Shown: positions 49,759-62,100 of the stretch, in pieces
How positions within the stretch are numbered: position 1 is the stretch's first letter
Layout: each line of letters opens with the position of its first letter
NCBI RefSeq assembly: GCF_029227915.1
Contig: NC_079877.1
Span: forward strand, 5,334,001 to 5,398,000
From: Hydractinia symbiolongicarpus
Lineage: Eukaryota > Cnidaria > Hydrozoa > Anthoathecata > Hydractiniidae
DNA length: 64,000 nt
Reading direction: 5' to 3'
Translations under genes and position numbers: made by a program
Notes under the pieces: generated by a model
What the model was told of the DNA's origin: nothing
The model's input: the letters and a program-made list of their open reading frames with translations, nothing else
Database searches by the model: none

Positions 49759-52597
49759 AAAGAAAGTACCCAGGGAGTAAACTCATTTCCCGAACGATTT
49801 TTTAAATTATTTTTTCACCACTAAAACGCATGAGACTTGTAGTTTTCAAAAATGTTTTCATTTTTGATGAGACGCTTAAAGAAAGAGGTTTAATCGCCGG
49901 CAAACGAAATCCCGCGTTTTCCCGTAAATCCGAGGCTTGGCCCGTATAGTCGAATGTATACAAAGAAAGTACCCAGGGAGTAAACTCATTTCCCGAACGA
50001 TTTTTTAAATTTTTTTTCACCACTAAAACGCATGAGACTTGTAGTTTTCAAAAATGTTTTCATTTTTGATGAGACGCTTAATGAAAGAGGTTTAATCGCC
50101 GGAAAACGAAAACCCGCGATTTCCTGTAAATCCCGGGCTTGGCCCGTATAGTCGAATGTATACAAAGAAAGTACCCTGTGAGTAAACTCATTTCCAGAAC
50201 GATTTTTTAAATTATTTTTTCACCACTAAAACGCATAAGACTTGTAGTTTTTAAAAATGTTTTCATTTTTGATGAGACGCTGAATAAAAGAAGTTTAATC
50301 GCCGGCAAACGAAAACCCGCGATTTCCGGTAAATCCCGGGCTTGGCCGTATAGTCAAAAGTATACAAAGAAAGTACCCAGGGAGTAAACTCATTTCCCGA
50401 ACGATTTTCTAAATTACTTTTTCACCACTAAAACGCATGAGACTTGTAGTTTTTAAAAATGTTTTCAATTTTGATGAGACGCTGAATAAAAGAAGTTTAA
50501 TCGCCGGCAAACGAAAACCCGCGATTTCCCGTAAATCCCGAACTCGGCCCGTATAGTTAAAAGTATACAAGGAAAGTACCCAGTGAGTAAACTCATTTCC
50601 CGAACGATTTTTTAAATTATTTTTTCACCACTAAAACGCATAAGACTTGTAGTTTTTAAAAATGTTTTCATTTTTGATGAGACGCTGAATAAAAGAAGTT
50701 TAATCGCCGGCAAACGAAAACCCGCGATTTCCGGTAAATCCCGGGCTTGGCCGTATAGTCAAAAGTATACAAAGAAAGTACCCAGGGAGTAAACTCATTT
50801 CCCGAACGATTTTCTAAATTACTTTTTCACCACTAAAACGCATGAGACTTGTAGTTTTTAAAAATGTTTTCAATTTTGATGAGACGCTGAATAAAAGAAG
50901 TTTAATCGCCGGCAAACGAAAACCCGCGATTTCCCGTAAATCCCGAACTCGGCCCGTATAGTTAAAAGTATACAAGGAAAGTACCCAGTGAGTAAACTCA
51001 TTTCCCGAACGAATTTTTAAATTATTTTTTCACCACTAAAACGTATGAGACTTGTAGTTTTCAAAATTGTTTTCATTTTTGATGAGACGCTGAATAAAAG
51101 AAGTTTAATCGCCGGCAAACGAAAACCTGCGATTTCCCGTAAATCCCGGACTCGGCCTGTATAGTCAAAAGTATACAAAGGGAGTACCCAGGGTGTAAAC
51201 TCACTTCCCGAACGATTTTTTAAATTATTTTTTCACCACTAAAACGCATGAGACTTGTAGTTTTCAAAAATGTTTTCATTTTTGATGAGACGCTTAATGA
51301 AAGAGGTTTAATCGCCGGAAAACGAAAACCCGCGATTTCCCGTAAATCCCTGGCTTGGCCCATATAGTCGAATGTATACAAAGAAAGTACCCTGTGAGTA
51401 AACTCATTTCCAGAATGATTTTTTAAATTATTTTTTCACCACTAAAACGCATAAGACTTGTAGTTTTTAAAAATGTTTTCATTTTTGATGAGACGCTGAA
51501 TAAAAGAAGTTTAATCGCCGGCAAACGAAAACCCGCGATTTCCCGTAAATCCTGGACTCGACCCGTATAGTCAAAAGTATACAAAGAAAGTACCCAGGGA
51601 GTAAATTCATTTCCCAAACGATTTTTTAAATTATTATTTCACCACTAAAGCCCATGAGACTTGTAGTTTTTAAAAATGTTTTCATTTTTGATGAGACGCT
51701 GAATAAAAGAAGTTTAATCGCCGGCAAACGAAAACCTGCGATTTTCCGTAAATCCCGGACTCGGCCCGTATAGTCAAAAGTATACAAAGAGAGTACCCAG
51801 GGTGTAAACTCACTTCCCGAACGATTTTTTAAATTATTTTTTCACCACTAAAACGCATGAGACTTGTAGTTTTCAAAAATGTTTTCATTTTTGATGAGAC
51901 GCTGAATAAAAGAAGTTTAATCGCCGGCAAACGAAAACCTGCGATTTCCCGTAAATCCCGGACTCGGCCTGTATAGTCAAAAGTATACAAAGAAAGTACC
52001 CAGGGTGTAAACTCATTTCCCGAACGATTTTTTAAATTATTTTTTCACCACTAAAACGCATGAGACTTGTAGTTTTTAAAAATGTTTTCATTTTTGATGA
52101 GACGCTAAATAAAAGAAGTTTAATCGCCGGCAAACGAAAACCCGCAATTTCCCGTAAATCCCGGTCTCGGCCCCTATAGTCAAAAGTATACAAAGAAAGT
52201 ACCCAGTGAGTAAACTCATTTCCCGAACGAATTTTTAAATTTTTTTTTCACCACTAAAACGCATGAGACTTTTAGTTTTCAAAAATGTTTTCATTTTTGA
52301 TGAGACGCTTAATGAAAGAGGTTTAATCGCCGGAAAACGAAAACCCGCGATTTCCTGTAAATCCCGGGCTTGGCCCGTATAGTCGAATGTATACAAAGAA
52401 AGTACCCTGTGAGTAAACTCATTTCCAGAACGATTTTTTAAATTATTTTTTCATCACTAAAACGCATAAGACTTGTAGTTTTCAAAAATGTTTTCATTTT
52501 TGATGAGACGCTTAATGAAAGAGGTTTAATCGCCGGAAAACGAAAACCCGTGATTTCCTGTAAATCCCGGGCTTGGCCCGTATAGTCGAATGTATAC

Positions 52598-52772
52598 AAA
52601 GAAAGTTCCCTGTGAGTAAACTCATTTCCAGAACAATTTTTTAAATTATTTTTTCACCACTAAAACGCATAAGACTTGTAGTTTTTAAAAATGTTTTCAT
52701 TTTTGATGAGACGCTGAATAAAAGAAGTTTAATCGCCGGCAAACGGCTTGGCCCGTATAGTCGAATGTATAC
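52598..52772 (-). repeat. Short monomer, 175 bp, copy 2
   Basis: Same deletion breakpoint as the 49.6 kb copy (AAACGGCTTGG at 52741-52751). It is followed by the same type G unit and then by the type C-like T-run unit, as at the other two copies. Confidence 0.9.
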
Positions 52773-53785
52773 AAAGAAAGTACCCAGGGAGTAAACTCAT
52801 TTCCCGAACGATTTTTTAAATTATTTTTTCACCACTAAAACGCATGAGACTTGTAGTTTTCAAAAATGTTTTCATTTTTGATGAGACGCTTAAAGAAAGA
52901 GGTTTAATCGCCGGCAAACGAAATCCCGCGTTTTCCCGTAAATCCGAGGCTTGGCCCGTATAGTCGAATGTATACAAAGAAAGTACCCAGGGAGTAAACT
53001 CATTTCCCGAACGATTTTTTAAATTTTTTTTCACCACTAAAACGCATGAGACTTGTAGTTTTCAAAAATGTTTTCATTTTTGATGAGACGCTGAATAAAA
53101 GAAGTTTAATCGCCGGCAAACGAAAACCTGCGATTTTCCGTAAATCCCGGACTTGGCCCGTATAGTCAAAAGTATACAAAGAAAGTACCCAGTGAGTAAA
53201 CTCATTTCCCGAACGAATTTTTAAATTTTTTTTTCACCACTAAAACGCATGAGACTTTTAGTTTTCAAAAATGTTTTCATTTTTGATGAGACGCTTAATG
53301 AAAGAGGTTTAATCGCCGGAAAACGAAAACCCGCGATTTCCTGTAAATCCCGGGCTTGGCCCGTATAGTCGAATGTATACAAAGAAAGTACCCAGTGAGT
53401 AAACTCATTTCCCGAACGATTTTTTAAATTTTTTTTCACCACTAAAACGCATGAGACTTTTAGTTTTCAAAAATGTTTTCATTTTTGATGAGACGCTTAA
53501 TGAAAGAGGTTTAATCGCCGGAAAACGAAAACCCGCGATTTCCTGTAAATCCCGGGCTTGGCCCGTATAGTCGAATGTATACAAAGAAAGTACCCTGTGA
53601 GTAAACTCATTTCCAGAACGATTTTTTAAATTATTTTTTCATCACTAAAACGCATAAGACTTGTAGTTTTCAAAAATGTTTTCATTTTTGATGAGACGCT
53701 TAATGAAAGAGGTTTAATCGCCGGAAAACGAAAACCCGTGATTTCCTGTAAATCCCGGGCTTGGCCCGTATAGTCGAATGTATAC

Positions 53786-53960
53786 AAAGAAAGTTCCCTG
53801 TGAGTAAACTCATTTCCAGAACAATTTTTTAAATTATTTTTTCACCACTAAAACGCATAAGACTTGTAGTTTTTAAAAATGTTTTCATTTTTGATGAGAC
53901 GCTGAATAAAAGAAGTTTAATCGCCGGCAAACGGCTTGGCCCGTATAGTCGAATGTATAC
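53786..53960 (-). repeat. Short monomer, 175 bp, copy 3
   Basis: Third copy of the 28-bp-deleted unit. The join lies 1188 bp from copy 2, which is six units less 28 bp, less 2 bp of other small indels. Confidence 0.9.
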
Positions 53961-54163
53961 AAAGAAAGTACCCAGGGAGTAAACTCATTTCCCGAACGAT
54001 TTTTTAAATTATTTTTTCACCACTAAAACGCATGAGACTTGTAGTTTTCAAAAATGTTTTCATTTTTGATGAGACGCTTAAAGAAAGAGGTTTAATCGCC
54101 GGCAAACGAAATCCCGCGTTTTCCCGTAAATCCGAGGCTTGGCCCGTATAGTCGAATGTATAC
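53961..54163 (-). repeat. Reference monomer, type G (CTTAAAGAAAGAGG), 203 bp
   Basis: Marked by GAGACGCTTAAAGAAAGAGG, AACGAAATCCCGCGTTTTCC and AAATCCGAGGCTTGGCCCG. I find it only from about 48.69 kb rightwards. Related sequences with the same AATCCCGCG...CCGGGGC character occur near 10.0 and 10.8 kb and, on the forward strand, near 3.63 and 4.44 kb. Type G therefore looks like a recently amplified derivative of an older subfamily. Confidence 0.75.
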
Positions 54164-56199
54164 AAAGAAAGTACCCAGGGAGTAAACTCATTTCCCGAAC
54201 GATTTTTTAAATTTTTTTTCACCACTAAAACGCATGAGACTTGTAGTTTTCAAAAATGTTTTCATTTTTGATGAGACGCTTAATGAAAGAGGTTTAATCG
54301 CCGGAAAACGAAAACCCGCGATTTCCTGTAAATCCCGGGCTTGGCCCGTATAGTCGAATGTATACAAAGAAAGTACCCTGTGAGTAAACTCATTTCCAGA
54401 ACGATTTTTTAAATTATTTTTTCACCACTAAAACGCATAAGACTTGTAGTTTTTAAAAATGTTTTCATTTTTGATGAGACGCTGAATAAAAGAAGTTTAA
54501 TCGCCGGCAAACGAAAACCCGCGATTTCCGGTAAATCCCGGGCTTGGCCGTATAGTCAAAAGTATACAAAGAAAGTACCCAGGGAGTAAACTCATTTCCC
54601 GAACGATTTTCTAAATTACTTTTTCACCACTAAAACGCATGAGACTTGTAGTTTTTAAAAATGTTTTCAATTTTGATGAGACGCTGAATAAAAGAAGTTT
54701 AATCGCCGGCAAACGAAAACCCGCGATTTCCCGTAAATCCCGAACTCGGCCCGTATAGTTAAAAGTATACAAGGAAAGTACCCAGTGAGTAAACTCATTT
54801 CCCGAACGATTTTTTAAATTATTTTTTCACCACTAAAACGCATAAGACTTGTAGTTTTTAAAAATGTTTTCATTTTTGATGAGACGCTGAATAAAAGAAG
54901 TTTAATCGCCGGCAAACGAAAACCCGCGATTTCCCGTAAATCCCGAACTCGGCCCGTATAGTTAAAAGTATACAAGGAAAGTACCCAGTGAGTAAACTCA
55001 TTTCCCGAACGAATTTTTAAATTATTTTTTCACCACTAAAACGTATGAGACTTGTAGTTTTCAAAATTGTTTTCATTTTTGATGAGACGCTGAATAAAAG
55101 AAGTTTAATCGCCGGTAAACGAAAACCTGCGATTTCCCGTAAATCCCGGACTCGGCCTGTATAGTCAAAAGTATACAAAGGGAGTACCCAGGGTGTAAAC
55201 TCACTTCCCGAACGATTTTTTAAATTATTTTTTCACCACTAAAACGCATGAGACTTGTAGTTTTCAAAAATGTTTTCATTTTTGATGAGACGCTTAATGA
55301 AAGAGGTTTAATCGCCGGAAAACGAAAACCCGCGATTTCCCGTAAATCCCGGGCTTGGCCCATATAGTCGAATGTATACAAAGAAAGTACCCTGTGAGTA
55401 AACTCATTTCCAGATTGATTTTTTAAATTATTTTTTCACCACTAAAACGCATAAGACTTGTAGTTTTTAAAAATGTTTTCATTTTTGATGAGACGCTGAA
55501 TAAAAGAAGTTTAATCGCCGGCAAACGAAAACCCGCGATTTCCCGTAAATCCTGGACTCGACCCGTATAGTCAAAAGTATACAAAGAAAGTACCCAGGGA
55601 GTAAATTCATTTCCCAAACGATTTTTTAAATTATTATTTCACCACTAAAGCCCATGAGACTTGTAGTTTTTAAAAATGTTTTCATTTTTGATGAGACGCT
55701 GAATAAAAGAAGTTTAATCGCCGGCAAACGAAAACCTGCGATTTTCCGTAAATCCCGGACTCGGCCCGTATAGTCAAAAGTATACAAAGAGAGTACCCAG
55801 GGTGTAAACTCACTTCCCGAACGATTTTTTAAATTATTTTTTCACCACTAAAACGCATGAGACTTGTAGTTTTCAAAAATGTTTTCATTTTTGATGAGAC
55901 GCTGAATAAAAGAAGTTTAATCGCCGGCAAACGAAAACCTGCGATTTCCCGTAAATCCCGGACTCGGCCTGTATAGTCAAAAGTATACAAAGAAAGTACC
56001 CAGGGTGTAAACTCATTTCCCGAACGATTTTTTAAATTATTTTTTCACCACTAAAACGCATGAGACTTGTAGTTTTTAAAAATGTTTTCATTTTTGATGA
56101 GACGCTAAATAAAAGAAGTTTAATCGCCGGCAAACGAAAACCCGCAATTTCCCGTAAATCCCGGTCTCGGCCCCTATAGTCAAAAGTATACAAGGAAAG

Positions 56200-59100
56200 T
56201 ACCCAGTGAGTAAACTCATTTCCCTATCGAATTTTTAAATTATTTTTTCACCACTAAAACGCATGAGACTTGTAGTTTTCAAAAATGTTTTCATTTTTGA
56301 TGAGACGCTGAATAAAAGAGGTTTAATCGCCGGCAAACGAAAACCTGCGATTTTCCGTAAATCCCGGACTCGGGCTGTATAGTCAAAAGTATACAAAGGG
56401 AGTACCCAGGGTGTAAACTCACTTCCCGAACGATTTTTTAAATTATTTTTTCACCACTAAAGCCCATGAGACTTGTAGTTTTTAAAAATGTTTTCATTTT
56501 TGATGAGACGCTGAATAAAAGAAGTTTAATCGCCGGCAAACGAAAACCTGCGATTTTCCGTAAATCCCGGACTTGGCCCGTATAGTCAAAAGTATACAAA
56601 GAGAGTACCCAGGGTGTAAACTCACTTCCCGAACGATTTTTTAAATTATTTTTTCACCACTAAAACGCATGAGACTTGTAGTTTTCAAAAATGTTTTCAT
56701 TTTTGATGAGACGCTGAATAAAAGAAGTTTAATCGCCGGCAAACGAAAACCTGCGATTTCCCGTAAATCCCGGACTCGGCCTGTATAGTCAAAAGTATAC
56801 AAAGAAAGTACCCAGGGTGTAAACTCATTTCCCGAACGATTTTTTAAATTATTTTTTCACCACTAAAACGCATGAGACTTGTAGTTTTTAAAAATGTTTT
56901 CATTTTTGATGAGACGCTGAATAAAAGAAGTTTAATCGCCGGCAAACGAAAACCCGCAATTTCCCGTAAATCCCGGTCTCGGCCCGTATAGTCAAAAGTA
57001 TACAAGGAAAGTACCCAGTGAGTAAACTCATTTCCCTAACGAATTTTTAAATTATTTTTTCACCACTAAAACGCATGAGACTTGTAGTTTTCAAAAATGT
57101 TTTCATTTTTGATGAGACGCTGAATAAAAGAGGTTTAATCGCCGGCAAACGAAAACCTGCGATTTTCCGTAAATCCCGGACTCGGGCTGTATAGTCAAAA
57201 GTATACAAAGGGAGTACCCAGGGTGTAAACTCACTTCCCGAACGATTTTTTAAATTATTTTTTCACCACTAAAACGCATGAGACTTGTAGTTTTCAAAAA
57301 TGTTTTCATTTTTGATGAGACGCTGAATAAAAGAAGTTTAATAGCCGGCAAACGAAAACCCGCGATTTCCCGTAAATCCCGGCTTGGCCCGTATAGTCAA
57401 AAGTATACAAAGAAAGTACCCAGGGAGTAAACTTATTTCCCGAACGATTTTTTAAATTATTTTTTCACCACTAAAACGCATGAGACTTGTAGTTTTCAAA
57501 AATGTTCTCATTTTTGATGAGACGCTTAATGAAAGAGGTTTAATCGCCGGAAAACGAAAACCCGCGATTTCCCGTAAATCCCGGGCTTGGCCCGTATAAT
57601 CGAATGTATACAAAGAAAGTACCCTGTGAGTAAACTCATTTCCAGAACGATTTTTTAAATTATTTTTTCACCACTAAAACGCATAAGACTTGTAGTTTTT
57701 AAAAATGTTTTCATTTTTGATGAGACGCTGAATAAAAGAAGTTTAATCGCCGGCAAACGAAAACCCGCGATTTCCCGTAAATCCTGGACTCGGCCCGTAT
57801 AGTCAAAAGTATACAAAGAAAGTACCCAGGGAGTAAACTCATTTCCCAAACGATTTTTTAAATTATTATTTCACCACTAAAGCCCATGAGACTCGTAGTT
57901 TTTAAAAATGTTTTCATTTTTGATGAGACGCTGAATAAAAGAAGTTTAATCGCCGGCAAACGAAAACCTGCGATTTTCCGTAAATCCCGGACTCGGCCCG
58001 TATAGTCAAAAGTATACAAAGAGAGTACCCAGGGTGTAAACTCACTTCCCGAACGATTTTTTAAATTATTTTTTCACCACTAAAGCCCATGAGACTTGTA
58101 GTTTTTAAAAATGTTTTCATTTTTGATGAGACGCTGAATAAAAGAAGTTTAATCGCCGGCAAACGAAAACCTGCGATTTTCCGTAAATCCCGGACTCGGC
58201 CCGTATAGTCAAAAGTATACAAAGAGAGTACCCAGGGTGTAAACTCACTTCCCGAACGATTTTTTAAATTAATTTTTCACCACTAAAGCCCATGAGACTT
58301 GTAGTTTTTAAAAATGTTTTCATTTTTGATGAGACGCTTAAAGAAAGAGGTTTAATCGCCGGCAAACGAAATCCCGCGTTTTCCCGTAAATCCGAGGCTT
58401 GGCCCGTATAGTCGAATGTATACAAAGAAAGTACCCAGGGAGTAAACTCATTTCCCGAACGATTTTTTAAATTTTTTTTCACCACTAAAACGCATGAGAC
58501 TTGTAGTTTTCAAAAATGTTTTCATTTTTGATGAGACGCTTAAAGAAAGAGGTTTAATCGCCGGCAAACGTAATCCCGCGTTTTCCTGTAAATCCGAGGC
58601 TTGGCCCGTATAGTCGAATGTATACAAAGAAAGTACCCAGGGAGTAAACTCATTTCCCGAACGATTTTTTAAATTTTTTTTCACCACTAAAACGCATGAG
58701 ACTTGTAGTTTTCAGAAATGTTTTCATTTTTGATGAGACGCTTAATGAAAGAGGTTTAATCGCCGGAAAACGAAAACCCGCGATTTCCTGTAAATCCCGG
58801 GCTTGGCCCGTATAGCCGAATGTATACAAAGAAAGTACCCTGTGAGTAAACTCATTTCCAGAACGATTTTTTAAATTATTTTTTCACCACTAAAACGCAT
58901 AAGACTTGTAGTTTTTAAAAATGTTTTCATTTTTGATGAGACGCTGAATAAAAGAAGTTTAATCGCCGGCAAACGAAAACCCGCGATTTCCGGTAAATCC
59001 CGGGCTTGGCCCGTATAGTCAAAAGTATACAAAGAAAGTACCCAGGGAGTAAACTCATTTCCCGAACGATTTTTTAAATTATTTTTTCACCACTAAAACG

Positions 59101-62100
59101 CATGAAACTTGTAGTTTTCAAAAATGTTTTCATTTTTGATGAGACGCTTAAAGAAAGAGGTTTAATCGCCGGCAAACGAAATCCCGCGTTTTCCCGTAAA
59201 TCCGAGGCTTGGCCCGTATAGTCGAATGTATACAAAGAAAGTACCCAGGGAGTAAACTCATTTCGCGAACGATTTTTTAAATTTTTTTTCACCACTAAAA
59301 CGCATAAGACTTGTAGTTTTTAAAAATGTTTTCATTTTTGATGAGACGCTGAATAAAAGAAGTTTAATCGCCGGCAAACGAAAACCCGCAATTTCCCGTA
59401 AATCCCGGTCTCGGCCCGTATAGTCAAAAGTATACAAGGAAAGTACCCAGTGAGTAAACTCATTTCCCTAACGAATTTTTAAATTATTTTTTCACCACTA
59501 AAACGCATGAGACTTGTAGTTTTCAAAAATGTTTTCATTTTTGATGAGACGCTGAATAAAAGAGGTTTAATCGCCGGCAAACGAAAACCTGCGATTTTCC
59601 GTAAATCCCGGACTCGGGCTGTATAGTCAAAAGTATACAAAGGGAGTACCCAGGGTGTAAACTCACTTCCCGAACGATTTTTTAAATTATTTTTTCACCA
59701 CTAAAACGCATGAGACTTGTAGTTTTCAAAAATGTTTTCATTTTTGATGAGACGCTGAATAAAAGAAGTTTAATCGCCGGCAAACGAAAACCCGCGATTT
59801 CCCGTAAATCCCGGCTTGGCCCGTATAGTCAAAAGTATACAAAGAAAGTACCCAGGGAGTAAACTTATTTCCCGACCGATTTTTTAAATTATTTTTTCAC
59901 CACTAAAACGCATGAGACGTGTAGTTTTCAAAAATGTTTTCATTTTTGATGAGACGCTTAATGAAAGAGGTTTAATCGCCGGAAAACGAAAACCCGCGAT
60001 TTCCCGTAAATCCCGGGCTTGGCCCGTATAATCGAATGTATACAAAGAAAGTACCCTGTGAGTAAACTCATTTCCAGAACGATTTTTTAAATTATTTTTT
60101 CACCACTAAAACGCATAAGACTTGTAGTTTTTAAAAATGTTTTCATTTTTGATGAGACGCTGAATAAAAGAAGTTTAATCGCCGGCAAACGAAAACCCGC
60201 GATTTCCCGTAAATCCTGGACTCGGCCCGTATAGTCAAAAGTATACAAAGAAAGTACCCAGGGAGTAAACTCATTTCCCAAACGATTTTTTAAATTATTA
60301 TTTCACCACTAAAGCCCATGAGACTCGTAGTTTTTAAAAATGTTTTCATTTTTGATGAGACGCTGAATAAAAGAAGTTTAATCGCCGGCAAACGAAAACC
60401 TGCGATTTTCCGTAAATCCCGGACTCGGCCCGTATAGTCAAAAGTATACAAAGAGAGTACCCAGGGTGTAAACTCACTTCCCGAACGATTTTTTAAATTA
60501 TTTTTTCACCACTAAAGCCCATGAGACTTGTAGTTTTTAAAAATGTTTTCATTTTTGATGAGACGCTGAATAAAAGAAGTTTAATCGCCGGCAAACGAAA
60601 ACCTGCGATTTTCCGTAAATCCCGGACTCGGCCCGTATAGTCAAAAGTATACAAAGAGAGTACCCAGGGTGTAAACTCACTTCCCGAACGATTTTTTAAA
60701 TTATTTTTTCACCACTAAAGCCCATGAGACTTGTAGTTTTTAAAAATGTTTTCATTTTTGATGAGACGCTTAAAGAAAGAGGTTTAATCGCCGGCAAACG
60801 AAATCCCGCGTTTTCCCGTAAATCCGAGGCTTGGCCCGTATAGTCGAATGTATACAAAGAAAGTACCCAGGGAGTAAACTCATTTCCCGAACGATTTTTT
60901 AAATTTTTTTTCACCACTAAAACGCATGAGACTTGTAGTTTTCAAAAATGTTTTCATTTTTGATGAGACGCTTAAAGAAAGAGGTTTAATCGCCGGCAAA
61001 CGTAATCCCGCGTTTTCCTGTAAATCCGAGGCTTGGCCCGTATAGTCGAATGTATACAAAGAAAGTACCCAGGGAGTAAACTCATTTCCCGAACGATTTT
61101 TTAAATTTTTTTTCACCACTAAAACGCATGAGACTTGTAGTTTTCAGAAATGTTTTCATTTTTGATGAGACGCTTAATGAAAGAGGTTTAATCGCCGGAA
61201 AACGAAAACCCGCGATTTCCTGTAAATCCCGGGCTTGGCCCGTATAGCCGAATGTATACAAAGAAAGTACCCTGTGAGTAAACTCATTTCCAGAACGATT
61301 TTTTAAATTATTTTTTCACCACTAAAACGCATGAAACTTGTAGTTTTCAAAAATGTTTTCATTTTTGATGAGACGCTTAAAGAAAGAGGTTTAATCGCCG
61401 GCAAACGAAATCCCGCGTTTTCCCGTAAATCCGAGGCTTGGCCCGTATAGTCTAATGTATACAAAGAAAGTACCCAGGGAGTAAACTCATTTCGCGAACG
61501 ATTTTTTAAATTTTTTTTCACCACTAAAACGCATAAGACTTGTAGTTTTTAAAAATGTTTTCATTTTTGATGAGACGCTGAATAAAAGAAGTTTAATCGC
61601 CGGCAAACGAAAACCCGCAATTTCCCGTAAATCCCGGTCTCGGCCCGTATAGTCAAAAGTATACAAGGAAAGTACCCAGTGAGTAAACTCATTTCCCTAA
61701 CGAATTTTTAAATTATTTTTTCACCACTAAAACGCATGAGACTTGTAGTTTTCAAAAATGTTTTCATTTTTGATGAGACGCTGAATAAAAGAGGTTTAAT
61801 CGCCGGCAAACGAAAACCTGCGATTTTCCGTAAATCCCGGACTCGGGCTGTATAGTCAAAAGTATACAAAGGGAGTACCCAGGGTGTAAACTCACTTCCC
61901 GAACGATTTTTTAAATTACTTTTTCACCACTAAAACGCATGAGACTTGTAGTTTTTAAAAATGTTTTCATTTTTGATGAGACGCTGAATAAAAGAAGTTT
62001 AATCGCCGGCAAACGAAAACCCGCGATTTCCCGTAAATCCCGGCTTGGCCCGTATAGTCAAAAGTATACAAAGAAAGTACCCAGGGAGTAAACTTATTTC

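Larger units (their letters stand above)
52440..54240 (-). repeat. Higher-order repeat, 1188 bp (six units, one deleted by 28 bp)
   Basis: AAAACCCGTGATTTCCTG (about 52546/53734), AAAGTTCCCTGTGAG, CAGAACAATTTTTT and the 175-bp monomer join (52745/53933) all recur at +1188. This tandem copy is nested inside the longer 4.2-kb repeat. Confidence 0.85.
49650..56190 (-). repeat. Very long higher-order repeat, about 4.2 kb offset (about 20 units)
   Basis: Positions about 49650-50540 match about 53850-54740 at an offset of 4202 bp. Positions about 50944-52200 match about 54944-56190 at an offset of 4000 bp. Shared marks are the 175-bp monomer, CTTGGCCGTATAG, CGATTTTCTAAATTAC, TTTTCAATTTTG, CCCGAACTCGG, AAAACGTATGAG, CAAAATTGTTTTC, AAAGGGAGTACCC and CCGGTCTCGGCCCCTATAG. 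The 202-bp change in offset is one unit gained or lost between the CCCGAACTCGG copies. Confidence 0.85.
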
